DNA of 64,000 nucleotides from Streptomyces mashuensis (GTDB lineage: Bacteria > Actinomycetota > Actinomycetes > Streptomycetales > Streptomycetaceae), in contig NZ_BNBD01000001.1 in the NCBI RefSeq assembly GCF_014654785.1, forward strand, positions 1,054,001 to 1,118,000. The letters run 5' to 3'. The notes under the pieces were generated by a model that was given only the letters and a program-made list of their open reading frames with translations, was not told the origin of the DNA and ran no database searches. Both the position numbers and the translations under genes were made by a program. Positions 17,771-25,363 of this stretch are shown here, piece by piece (the first letter of the stretch is position 1; every line of letters starts with the position of its first letter).

Positions 17771-19399
17771 GTGACTCACCCGGTGAACGAGACCGACCGC
17801 AGACAGTGGACCCTGCACCGCTCCGCCGCCCGGCACGCCGCCGAACGGCCCGGCCACCCGGCCGTGGTCTGCGAGGGGCGCACCACCACCTACGCCGAGC
17901 TGGACGACCGCAGCACCCGGGCGGCCCACGCCCTGCGCGCCGCCGGCATCGGCCGCGGCGCCCGCGTGGCCTACTTCGGCCGCGAGTCGGAGCACTACTA
18001 CCTGGCCGTCCTCGCCTGCGCCAAGACCGGCGCGGTGCTGGTGCCCGTCAACTGGCGGCTCACCCCCGGCGAGGTCACCCACATCCTGCGGGACTCCGGC
18101 GCCCGCCTCGTCTTCGTCGACGAGCGGTTCGGCCGCACCGCCGAACAGGCGCTGGCCTGCCTGCCCGGCGTGACCCGCGTGCCGCTGACCGGCCCCGGCG
18201 GCCTGGCCGGCTGGTACGAGGGCCACCCCGGCACCCCGCTGGACCCGGGCACCGGGCCCGACGACGCCGTGGTGCAGGTCTACACCAGCGGCACCACCGG
18301 GCTGCCCAAGGGCGCCGTCCTCGCCCACCGCAGCTTCTTCACCCTGCCGCACGCCCTGCGCGAGGCCGGCAGCGACTGGCTGGACTGGCGGCCCGACGAC
18401 GTCGCCCTCATCTCCCTGCCCGGCTTCGGCATCGCCGGCATCGGCTGGTTCCTGCACACCTTCAACGCCGGCGGCACCAACGTCGTGATGGGCATGTTCA
18501 CCCCCGGCGAGGCCGTCCGCCTCATCGCCGAACACCGCGTCACCACCACGTTCATCGCGCCCGCGATGCTCCAGATGATGCTCGACGAACCCGCCGCCGG
18601 CCCCGCGGCCTTCGCCTCCCTGCGCAAGGTCGCCTACGGTGCCGCGCCCATCTCCGAGACGCTGCTCTGCCGCTGCCTGAAGATGCTGCCCTGCGAACTG
18701 GCCCAGATCTACGCCAGCACCGAGACCGGCAGCGTCGCGGTGTGCCTGCCGCCCGAGGCGCACCGGCCCGGCACCACCATGCTGCGCTCGGTGGGCCGCG
18801 TCTGCCCCGGCAACGAGATACGGGTCACCGGCCCCGACGGCCACGACCTGCCGCCCGGCGAGATCGGCGAGGTCCGCGTCCGCACCCCCGCCCACATGCT
18901 CGGCTACTGGAACCTGCCGGACGCCACCGCCGCCGCCCTGGACGACGGATGGCTGCGCATGGGCGACGCCGGTTACCTCGACGCCGACGGCTACCTGTTC
19001 CTGTGCGACCGCATCAACGACACCATCATCGTCGGCGGGCAGAACATCTACCCCGCCGAGGTGGAGAAGGAACTGTCCGACCACCCCGACGTCGTCGAGG
19101 CCGCCGTGGTCGGCCTGCCCGACCGGTACTGGGGCGACCAGGCCCACGCCTGCGTCGTCCTGCGGCCCGGCAGCACCGCCCGCCCCCGCGACCTGATGCG
19201 CTTCCTGCGCGGCCGGATCGCCGACTACAAGATCCCCGAGGTCTACCACGTGGTCGGCGCCCTGCCGCACAACCCCGCCGGCAAGGTCCTGCGCCGCGAG
19301 GTCCGCGAGACGCTGCTGGCCGGCGTCACCCAGCCGGCCGGCCCCGGCCTCCCGGCCACCGGGCCCGCCACGCCGGCCGTCGCCGCCGCCCGGCCGTAG
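17771..19399 (+). CDS. AMP-dependent acyl-CoA/acyl-ACP ligase
   Basis: A 542-residue adenylate-forming enzyme with the P-loop YTSGTTGLPKGAVL, the adenine-site region YASTETGS, the hinge motif LCDRINDTIIVGGQNIYP and catalytic lysine in NPAGKVLRREV. It activates a carboxylic acid and transfers it to CoA or a carrier protein. Placed after a free carrier protein and the PKS, it probably loads or recycles a fatty acid chain. The GTG at 17771 follows GAGGCGGA; an ATG at 17753 in the same frame is a weaker alternative. Substrate is not evident from the sequence. Confidence 0.9.
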   Translation: MTHPVNETDRRQWTLHRSAARHAAERPGHPAVVCEGRTTTYAELDDRSTRAAHALRAAGIGRGARVAYFGRESEHYYLAVLACAKTGAVLVPVNWRLTPGEVTHILRDSGARLVFVDERFGRTAEQALACLPGVTRVPLTGPGGLAGWYEGHPGTPLDPGTGPDDAVVQVYTSGTTGLPKGAVLAHRSFFTLPHALREAGSDWLDWRPDDVALISLPGFGIAGIGWFLHTFNAGGTNVVMGMFTPGEAVRLIAEHRVTTTFIAPAMLQMMLDEPAAGPAAFASLRKVAYGAAPISETLLCRCLKMLPCELAQIYASTETGSVAVCLPPEAHRPGTTMLRSVGRVCPGNEIRVTGPDGHDLPPGEIGEVRVRTPAHMLGYWNLPDATAAALDDGWLRMGDAGYLDADGYLFLCDRINDTIIVGGQNIYPAEVEKELSDHPDVVEAAVVGLPDRYWGDQAHACVVLRPGSTARPRDLMRFLRGRIADYKIPEVYHVVGALPHNPAGKVLRREVRETLLAGVTQPAGPGLPATGPATPAVAAARP

Positions 19400-19465
19400 G
19401 CCCGCGCCCGTGGCCCCGCACCCGTAGCCCCCCGACCGTAGAGCCCGACCGAGAGGCAGACCGCC

Positions 19466-20452
19466 GTGTCCGACCCGACGTCCCCGCCCCTGCGCATCGG
19501 CATCCTCCTGCCGACCCGCGAACAGGCCATCACCGACAGCTACGCCGCCGCGCCGCTGCTCGACTTCGCCCGCCGCGCCGAGGAGCTCGGCTTCGACTCC
19601 CTGTGGGCCGGCGACTCCCTCACCGCCCGGCCCCGCCTCGACCCGCTCGTGGTGCTCTCCGCCGCCGGCGCCGTCACCAGCCGCGTCACCCTGGGCACCG
19701 CCGCCCTCACCCCGGCGCTGCGCCACCCGCTCATCGGCGCCAACATGATCTCCAGCCTCGACCACGTCTGCGGCTCCCGCCTGGTGCTGGGGCTCGGCTC
19801 CGGCTTCCCCATGCCGGAGACCGAGGAGGAATTCGCCTCCGTCGGTGCCTCGTTCGAGGGCCGGGTCGGCCGGCTCGACGAGATCACCGCCCTGTGGCGC
19901 ACCGCTTGGCGCGCCGGCGAACCCGGCGCCCCCACCGCCCACGACGGCACGCACTGGCAGGCCGACCGGCTCGACCGGCTGCCCCGCCCGCACCGCCCCG
20001 GCGGACCGCCGCTGTGGCTGGCCGGCAGCGACACCCCGCGCGTCCTGCGCCGCGTGGCCCGGCTCTACGACGGCTGGCTGCCGTTCCTGCCGTCCGCCGA
20101 GGCGTACGGCACCGCCCGGCGCCGCCTCGCCGGCCTCGTCGAGGAGGCCGGCCGACCCGCCGACGCGGTGACCCCGGGCCTCTACGCGACCATCACCGTC
20201 GGCCGCGACCCGCGCGCCGCCGAGGCCGAGCTGGAGCACTACATCACCCACTACTACGGGCGCTCCCTCCAGCAGATGGCCACCATCCAGGCGTACGCCT
20301 GGGGCACCCCCGAGCACTGCGCCGAGTGGCTGGCCTCCTACGTGCGGGCCGGCGCCCGCCACCTGGTGCTGCGCGTCGGCTCGCTCGACCCCGAGCCCCA
20401 GCTGAAGGACATCGCCGAGATCGTGCTGCCCGCCGTGCGGGCCCTCGGCTGA
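19466..20452 (+). CDS. Luciferase-like (LLM class) flavin-dependent oxidoreductase
   Basis: A 328-residue protein of the bacterial luciferase/F420-dependent family: RIGILLPT at the N-terminus, ARRAEELGFDSLWAGDS, TLGTAALTPALRHP and PLWLAGSDTPRVLRRVARLYDGWLP. Members use FMNH2 or F420 for monooxygenation or hydride transfer. It starts with GTG after a GAGAGGCAGA-type site. It could supply a second oxidation in the pathway; there is no counterpart among the named valanimycin enzymes considered here, so it may account for a tailoring difference. Confidence 0.88.
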   Translation: MSDPTSPPLRIGILLPTREQAITDSYAAAPLLDFARRAEELGFDSLWAGDSLTARPRLDPLVVLSAAGAVTSRVTLGTAALTPALRHPLIGANMISSLDHVCGSRLVLGLGSGFPMPETEEEFASVGASFEGRVGRLDEITALWRTAWRAGEPGAPTAHDGTHWQADRLDRLPRPHRPGGPPLWLAGSDTPRVLRRVARLYDGWLPFLPSAEAYGTARRRLAGLVEEAGRPADAVTPGLYATITVGRDPRAAEAELEHYITHYYGRSLQQMATIQAYAWGTPEHCAEWLASYVRAGARHLVLRVGSLDPEPQLKDIAEIVLPAVRALG

Positions 20453-20465
20453 CCCACGCCCCGTC

Positions 20466-20496
20466 CGGCCGGGCCCGCACCGAGCGGGCCCGGCCG
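20466..20496. terminator. Hairpin between oxidoreductase and thioesterase genes
   Basis: Thirteen-base arms, 20466-20478 and 20484-20496, pair perfectly (CGGCCGGGCCCGC and its complement) around ACCGA. It lies in the 100-base gap before the thioesterase gene. Confidence 0.5.
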
Positions 20497-20552
20497 CCCC
20501 GTACGGCACGCACCCCACCCTTCCATCTCACGTGAGGAACGAGGCATCCACC

Positions 20553-21338
20553 ATGGAGCACGCGGACCACCTGTCCACCGCCGGTCACTGGTTCCACCCC
20601 GTCGAGCCCTCCGCCGACGCACAGATCCGGCTGTTCCTGCTGCCGCACGCGGGCAGCGGCGCCATCATCTACCGCGACTGGGCCGGCCTGCTGCCCCCGC
20701 ACATCGCCGCGCAGGCCGTCACCCTGCCCGGCCGCCACAACCGGCGCACCGAGCCCACCCACACCGACTGGGAGCCGCTGCTCGACGCCCTGTACGAGGC
20801 GGTCCTCGACGAACTCGACGACCGGCCCTTCGCGTTCTTCGGGCACTGCCTCGGCGCCCAGCTCGCCTTCCGGCTGACCCAGCGCATGGAGCGCGACGGC
20901 GGCCCCGCCCCCGTCCTCCTCGGCGCCTCCGGCTGGTCCCCGGTGGGCTTCTTCGAGCCCACGCCCGAGCAGGTCCACATGCCCGAGGAGGAACTCGTCG
21001 GCTGGATCCGCAAGCTGGGCTCGTTCCCCGCCGAGATCTACGAGAACCCCGAGACGCTCGCCCTGGTCGTCCCCGCCCTGCGCGCCGACCTGTCGGTGGC
21101 CGCCCAGTTCCGCGACGACGGCGACGGGGTCACCTGCCCCCTGGCCACGTACGGCGGCGCCGCCGACCCGCTGCAGGAGGCGCCCGACGCCATGACGCAC
21201 TGGGCCGCCCGCAGCCCCCGCTACCTCGGCCACCGCGAGTACTCCGGCGGCCACTTCTACATCGACCACCACGCCCCGGCCGTCACCGCGGACTTCGCCC
21301 ACCACCTCACCCGCGCGCTGACCGCCGCCGCGGCCTGA
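20553..21338 (+). CDS. Type II thioesterase with cysteine nucleophile
   Basis: A 261-residue alpha/beta-hydrolase of the GrsT/RifR class of editing thioesterases: LFLLPHAGSGA oxyanion region, AFFGHCLGAQLAF nucleophile elbow and C-terminal GGHFYIDHH. The nucleophile elbow reads GHCLG, so Cys99 replaces the usual serine; the codon is clearly TGC. Such enzymes remove stalled acyl groups from carrier proteins, but a Cys thioesterase can favour transfer to an amine over hydrolysis. ATG 20553 is preferred over GTG 20532 because the AGGAACGAGG stretch then serves as ribosome binding site. Confidence 0.9.
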   Translation: MEHADHLSTAGHWFHPVEPSADAQIRLFLLPHAGSGAIIYRDWAGLLPPHIAAQAVTLPGRHNRRTEPTHTDWEPLLDALYEAVLDELDDRPFAFFGHCLGAQLAFRLTQRMERDGGPAPVLLGASGWSPVGFFEPTPEQVHMPEEELVGWIRKLGSFPAEIYENPETLALVVPALRADLSVAAQFRDDGDGVTCPLATYGGAADPLQEAPDAMTHWAARSPRYLGHREYSGGHFYIDHHAPAVTADFAHHLTRALTAAAA

Positions 21339-21363
21339 GTGCAGCCGGCACCACCGCACAACG

Positions 21364-21399
21364 CTGTGGGGCCCCACCCTTCCGGGTGGGGCCCCACAG
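21364..21399. terminator. Bidirectional terminator
   Basis: Sixteen-base perfect arms (21364-21379 and 21384-21399, CTGTGGGGCCCCACCC and its complement) flank the loop TTCC. It separates the thioesterase gene from the convergent membrane-protein gene. Confidence 0.85.
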
Positions 21400-21416
21400 T
21401 CCGTTCTTCAGCGGGT

Positions 21417-21854
21417 TCAGGTGCCGGCGTTCAGCTTCTTCAGGCCGGACATCTGGAGGAAGGCGAACGCGGCGACCACGACGGCCTGCATCGGGGTCCA
21501 CACCGTGCCGACCGTGTTCGGGTCGAGCCAGCCGAAGGCCAGCGCCGCCACGCTCGCGACGGCCCACAGCAGGTTGGCCTCGATGACCACCTTGGTGGCC
21601 AGGGCGGACGGCACCTGACGCGCCGCCAGCACACCCACGAGGATGCCGTAGACGGTCAGGAAGGCGCCGATGCCGCGCAGGAAGCCCGTCGACAGGTCCA
21701 GCAGGTCGCCGACCGGGCCCGCGCCCAGCAGGTAGATCAGCCCGTTGCCGCCGGTGACGACGGCGTCGAGCGCGAGGAAGGTGCGCAGCGGCTTGGCGGC
21801 CGCGGTGGTGCCGCGGTCCGCGCGGGCCGACGCCGAGGTCTGGTACGTCGTCAT
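21417..21854 (-). CDS. Small four-helix integral membrane protein
   Basis: A 145-residue protein with a polar N-terminus and about four hydrophobic segments (FLALDAVVTGGNGLIYLLGA; GIGAFLTVYGILVGVLAA; VVIEANLLWAVASVAALAFGW; MQAVVVAAFAFLQM). It resembles small Streptomyces membrane proteins of unknown function. CAGGAGA precedes the ATG at 21854. It is divergent from the tRNA/kinase operon and convergent to the thioesterase, so it may be unrelated, or a resistance or transport accessory. Confidence 0.75.
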   Translation of the reverse strand: MTTYQTSASARADRGTTAAAKPLRTFLALDAVVTGGNGLIYLLGAGPVGDLLDLSTGFLRGIGAFLTVYGILVGVLAARQVPSALATKVVIEANLLWAVASVAALAFGWLDPNTVGTVWTPMQAVVVAAFAFLQMSGLKKLNAGT

Positions 21855-21937
21855 GGATAGGTCTCCTGACTGAGGATGGGTGGGCGGAGGGCGGCGGCCT
21901 TGCCGGGGACACGGGGGCGTCACCGGCACCACTCGCC

Positions 21938-21953
21938 GTCACGCGAGCGTGAC
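21938..21953. promoter_or_regulatory. Short perfect dyad in the divergent promoter region
   Basis: GTCACGC and GCGTGAC flank a two-base centre between the membrane-protein gene and the tRNA/kinase promoter. It could be a TetR-type operator; no regulator can be assigned. Confidence 0.3.
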
Positions 21954-21994
21954 AGGAGCCGCTGACGCCGCGCTTACACGAAGGGCGCCTGACG

Positions 21995-22023
21995 CGACAG
22001 CGGCACGTCAGCACGCCGTCAGC
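21995..22023 (+). promoter_or_regulatory. SARP box for the tRNA-like/kinase operon
   Basis: Heptamers CGACAGC, CGTCAGC and CGTCAGC at 21995, 22006 and 22017 are exactly 11 bases apart. A CATCGT element about 9 bases on is a plausible -10 region. Transcription would start near 22045, upstream of the tRNA-like sequence, so the activator would drive the tRNA-like gene and the kinase together. Confidence 0.72.
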
Positions 22024-22095
22024 GCACTCCGGCATCGTTCTGGGTGTCGCCGGGAGCGGCCGGGCAGGACCCGGACCACCCGCCGCCGGCGACGG

Positions 22096-22184
22096 GGAGA
22101 GGTACCCGAAGTGGCCCAACGGGGTCCGGGCGCACGCCCGGTCGGGTTTCACCGCCTGCGCAGGTTCGAATCCTGCCCTCTCCG
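22096..22184 (+). tRNA. Class II, serine-type tRNA-like gene with abnormal anticodon arm
   Basis: Visible structure: a perfect 7-bp acceptor stem (GGAGAGG with CCTCTCC), U8-A9, a CCC/GGG D stem with a GG-containing D loop, a long variable region (22142-22159) and a perfect T arm (GCAGG-TTCGAAT-CCTGC). The discriminator is G, typical of tRNA-Ser, followed by CCCA rather than CCA. The anticodon arm is abnormal: either a perfect 5-bp CCGGG/CCCGG stem with a 6-base CGCACG loop, or a 7-base loop with a C-C mismatch presenting GCA. In both cases U33 is absent, so normal decoding is doubtful. It lies 33 bases before the kinase start and behind a SARP box. It may be a non-translating amino acid donor or a decayed tRNA. 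Confidence 0.6.
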
Positions 22185-22217
22185 CCCACGACGACCGACG
22201 AGGAGGAACACGCCCGC

Positions 22218-23183
22218 ATGGCCGACCGAGCCGCAGCCCCGGGCCACACCGGGGCCCTGATCGTGGCCAACCCCGCCTCCGGCAGTCACAGCCCGCGCCT
22301 GGTGCGCGAGATCGCCGAGCTGTGCGCGGCCCACCTCGACCTCGTCGAGGTGCACCTGACCACCGCACCCGGCGACGCCACCGACGTGGCCCGCCGCGCA
22401 GCCGCCCCCGCCCCCGGCCCCCGGCCGGACCTGGTCGTGGCGGTCGGCGGCGACGGCACGGTGCGCGAGATCGTGCAGGGCCTCACCGACACCGGCACGG
22501 ACGGCGCCGCCGCCCTGACCATCGTCCCCGGCGGCACGGGCAACTCCGCGTACCGCATGCTGTGGGGCGAACGTCCCTGGCAGGACGCCCTCAAGGCCGT
22601 CCTCGCCGACTCCGGGCCCGGCGGCACCGCCCGGCTGCGCCGCCTCGACCTGGCGCTGCTGCGGGAGACCGGCAACGCCGTCTTCCTCGGCTCGTGCAGC
22701 GGCGTCATCGCCGACGCGCTGATCACCGCGCGCGACCTGCCGCTGACCGGACGCGCCCGCTACGCCCGCGCGTTCGCCGACACGGCCGACGGCTACCGCC
22801 CGTACCCCGGGCGCGTCACCGTCGACGGGCGGGTCGTCCACGAGGGGCCCACCGTCCTCGCCAACGTCGGCGGCGGCCCCTACCGCGGCGGCCAGTACCT
22901 CGTCCTGCCGCACTCCCGGCTCGACGACGGGCTGCTGGACGTCTGCGTCATCGACGGTGCCGTCGCCGCCGCGGACGTGCCCGAGCTGACCAGGACGGCC
23001 GCCCACCTCGACCACCCCGGCACCGTCTACGCCCGCGGCCGCACCGTCGTCGTGGAACGCACCGACGGCGAGCGCCTGCCGCTGGAGCACGACGGCGAGT
23101 ACCAGCACGGCATCGGCACCACGGCCACCTTCGAGGCCGTGCCCGCCGCCCTGCCGGTCTGGGCCCCGGCGGACCCGGCCTGA
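22218..23183 (+). CDS. Diacylglycerol kinase-family enzyme, VlmJ candidate
   Basis: A 321-residue lipid-kinase-like protein with the DAGK catalytic signature LVVAVGGDGTVREIVQGL, then VPGGTGNSAYR and a C-terminal LEHDGEY region. In valanimycin synthesis the homologous-family enzyme VlmJ phosphorylates the hydroxyl of valanimycin hydrate (the serine side chain). An MmgE/PrpD gene just downstream repeats the VlmJ-VlmK pair. GAGGAGGAA lies upstream of ATG 22218. A housekeeping lipid kinase is possible, but this location and the pairing argue for the pathway role. Confidence 0.88.
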   Translation: MADRAAAPGHTGALIVANPASGSHSPRLVREIAELCAAHLDLVEVHLTTAPGDATDVARRAAAPAPGPRPDLVVAVGGDGTVREIVQGLTDTGTDGAAALTIVPGGTGNSAYRMLWGERPWQDALKAVLADSGPGGTARLRRLDLALLRETGNAVFLGSCSGVIADALITARDLPLTGRARYARAFADTADGYRPYPGRVTVDGRVVHEGPTVLANVGGGPYRGGQYLVLPHSRLDDGLLDVCVIDGAVAAADVPELTRTAAHLDHPGTVYARGRTVVVERTDGERLPLEHDGEYQHGIGTTATFEAVPAALPVWAPADPA

Positions 23184-23278
23184 CCCCGCCCCGCCGCACC
23201 GCGGCGGCCCCCGAGACTTGGCGCCCCCGGCGTCAACACCCCTGCAGAACACGCTGAGAAATCTTGGAGTCAGTCACC

Positions 23279-23647
23279 ATGAGCGACCTCACCGCCACCG
23301 TCAACCGCTACCTGGCCATCTGGAACGAGGCCGACGCCGACAAGCGCGCCCAGGAGATCGCCGAGCTGTTCACCGCGGACGCGCCCTACATCGACCCGCT
23401 CGCCGAGGTCGCCGGCCACGAGGGCGTCGCCGCCGTCATCGCCGGGGCCCGTGACCAGTTCAAGGGCCTGTCCTTCGAGCTCCTCGGCACCGTGGACGCC
23501 CACCACCGGCAGGCCCGCTTCCAGTGGGGCCTGGTCACCGAGGCGGGCGCCGAGCCCATCGCGATCGGCTTCGACGTGATCGTCACCGGCGAGGACGGCC
23601 GCATCAAGGGCGTCTACGGCTTCCTGGACAAGGTGCCGGCCGCCTGA
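23279..23647 (+). CDS. SnoaL/NTF2-like protein
   Basis: A 122-residue alpha+beta barrel protein: VNRYLAIWNEADADKRAQEI, LFTADAPYIDPLAEVAGHEGV, and strands such as ARFQWGLV and IAIGFDVIV. SnoaL-like folds serve as small isomerases, cyclases, hydratases or ligand-binding proteins. The ATG at 23279 has GGAG about nine bases before it. It lies between the kinase and MmgE/PrpD genes and may assist the phosphorylation-elimination sequence; its reaction is unknown. Confidence 0.85.
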   Translation: MSDLTATVNRYLAIWNEADADKRAQEIAELFTADAPYIDPLAEVAGHEGVAAVIAGARDQFKGLSFELLGTVDAHHRQARFQWGLVTEAGAEPIAIGFDVIVTGEDGRIKGVYGFLDKVPAA

Positions 23648-23670
23648 TCAACCGGGCCCCCGGCCCGTCG

Positions 23671-23700
23671 AGGGAGCGGTGGGTGCGCCCACCGCTCCCT
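23671..23700. terminator. Hairpin terminator after the SnoaL-like gene
   Basis: Arms AGGGAGCGGTGGG (23671-23683) and CCCACCGCTCCCT (23688-23700) enclose TGCG, followed by TTTCCC. It should reduce read-through from the kinase/SnoaL-like genes into the MmgE/PrpD gene. Confidence 0.75.
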
Positions 23701-23740
23701 TTCCCGTCTCCTCCCGTCCCTCCCCAAGGGGTGTTGCAAC

Positions 23741-25327
23741 ATGGCCGGCCCAACTGGTGATGTCCTCCGTACCGATCTCGTACGGGCCCTGTGCGAGCAG
23801 TGGGGGCTGCCGCCGGGCCGGCCCGCCGCCTCCTCCGCGCCCTGGACCTCCGACCCGCACGCCACGCCGCTGGCGCAGCTGTCCCGGTGGGCCGCCGGGC
23901 TGCACGCGGACGACATCCCCTGCCGCGTCCTCAAACTCGCCGCCAGCCAGGTGCTGTCGCAGGTCGCCTCCATACGCGCCGGCCTGGAGCACCCGCTGGG
24001 CCGGATGCTGATCTCCGCGTTCGGCCACCCCGTGCAGAGCGACCCCCGGGCCGCCGCCGGCGTGCTGGCCGCCCTCGGCTCCTGGCTCAACCTCGACGAC
24101 ACCGCGTACGCCGGCCACCTGTCCAACTCCACCGTCGCCGTGCCCCTCGCCTACGCCTACGCGCGCCGGCTGGACGGGCTGTCGCTGCTCACGGCGGTGG
24201 TGGTGGCCAACGAGTGCGCCGCCCGCATCACCGCCGCCGCCACACTGGGCCCGCTGCGCGGCCAGAGCGCCGTCCACACCCACCTCGCCGGGGCCGTCGC
24301 CGGCCGCCTCTACCTGGAGCGGGCCCCCGCCCCCCTGTGGGAGAACGCCTTCGGCCTGGCCTTCGCCATGCCCAACTGGCCGCTCATGCGCGCCTTCCTG
24401 GCCAGCGACGCCCGGCTCTTCAACACCTTCACGCCGGTGCGCACCGCGATGGACGCGTGCGACGCCGCCGAGGCCGGGCTGCGCGGCGCCTCCGACATCA
24501 TGGAGCACCAGGACGGCTTCCTCGCCCGCTTCGCCACCGTCCCGCTGCCCGAGGTCATCACCGAGGGGCTGGGCCAGCGGTGGCACACCGAGACCCTGTC
24601 GTTCAAGATGCACCCCGGCGGCCCCGGCATCGACGCGGCCGTCGACTGCGCCATGGAGATCCACCGCGCCATCGGGCCGGTGCACCCCGACGACGTCGAG
24701 GAGATCGTCGTCGAGGCGTCCCTCTACACGCTGTTCGCCGGCCGCCGCGCCGCCCGCTACGTCACCGGTCCCGGCTCGCCGCTCGGCGCCCTCGTCCTCG
24801 ACGTCCCCTACCCGGTCGCCACCACGCTGCTGACGGGCGAGTTCACCGTCGACGACTTCTCCTCGCCGCGCGTCGACGAGCGCCGCCGCTGGCAGCTGGC
24901 GGACCGGGTGCGGCTGGAGCACGACGCGGAGATGACGCGGGAGCTGTTCCGCTCCGAGGCGCCCTTCGGTGAGGCCGTCCGGGAGGCCGGGCCGCTGGCC
25001 ACGCCCTGGCTGCGCGACTTCGGCGGGGACGAGCTGGTGGAGCTGGTGGGCGAGGCGGAGCCGGTGGAGCGGGACTTCTCCCGCTCCACCAAGGCCACCG
25101 GCGCCCGGGTCACCGTGCGCCTGACCGACGGACGCACCGTCAGCCGCGAGCGTCTCATCCCGGTCGGCGCGGCCGGCCCGGACACCCGCGCGCGCCACTC
25201 CCAGCTGGTGCGGGAGAAGTTCCTGTCGGTCGGCGGCCCGTCGGAGGTCGCCGACTCGGTGGGCCGGCTGCACCGGATGCGGGCGCGCGGCGTGCAGCGC
25301 TGGGTCGAGGCCGCCCTGATGGACTAG
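23741..25327 (+). CDS. MmgE/PrpD-family dehydratase, VlmK candidate
   Basis: A 528-residue protein of the 2-methylcitrate dehydratase (MmgE/PrpD) family: SNSTVAVPLAYAYARRLDG, VVANECAARI, a central GLAFAMPNWP and HTETLSFKMHPGGPGIDAAV. In valanimycin synthesis VlmK, of this family, eliminates phosphate from the O-phosphorylated hydrate to give the dehydroalanine-type end. Together with the DAGK-like gene this is the clearest pointer to azoxy chemistry. The start is ATG 23741; there is no strong ribosome site. At the 3' end it converges on the receptor gene at 25364 with 36 bases between. Confidence 0.9.
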   Translation: MAGPTGDVLRTDLVRALCEQWGLPPGRPAASSAPWTSDPHATPLAQLSRWAAGLHADDIPCRVLKLAASQVLSQVASIRAGLEHPLGRMLISAFGHPVQSDPRAAAGVLAALGSWLNLDDTAYAGHLSNSTVAVPLAYAYARRLDGLSLLTAVVVANECAARITAAATLGPLRGQSAVHTHLAGAVAGRLYLERAPAPLWENAFGLAFAMPNWPLMRAFLASDARLFNTFTPVRTAMDACDAAEAGLRGASDIMEHQDGFLARFATVPLPEVITEGLGQRWHTETLSFKMHPGGPGIDAAVDCAMEIHRAIGPVHPDDVEEIVVEASLYTLFAGRRAARYVTGPGSPLGALVLDVPYPVATTLLTGEFTVDDFSSPRVDERRRWQLADRVRLEHDAEMTRELFRSEAPFGEAVREAGPLATPWLRDFGGDELVELVGEAEPVERDFSRSTKATGARVTVRLTDGRTVSRERLIPVGAAGPDTRARHSQLVREKFLSVGGPSEVADSVGRLHRMRARGVQRWVEAALMD

Positions 25328-25363
25328 CCGCCCGGAGGGCGGGCCGCGCGCCCGGGGCCGGTG

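Noticed and set aside
17276..20518. A 1080-codon open frame antisense to the ligase and oxidoreductase genes
   Set aside because: Composition is that of a shadow frame, and the plus-strand proteins have complete catalytic motifs and ribosome sites.
22096..22184. The tRNA-like sequence as an attachment site of an integrated element
   Set aside because: No integrase, excisionase or conjugation gene and no duplicated 3' tRNA end are visible nearby; the acceptor 5' half is also present, so it is more than a 3' fragment.
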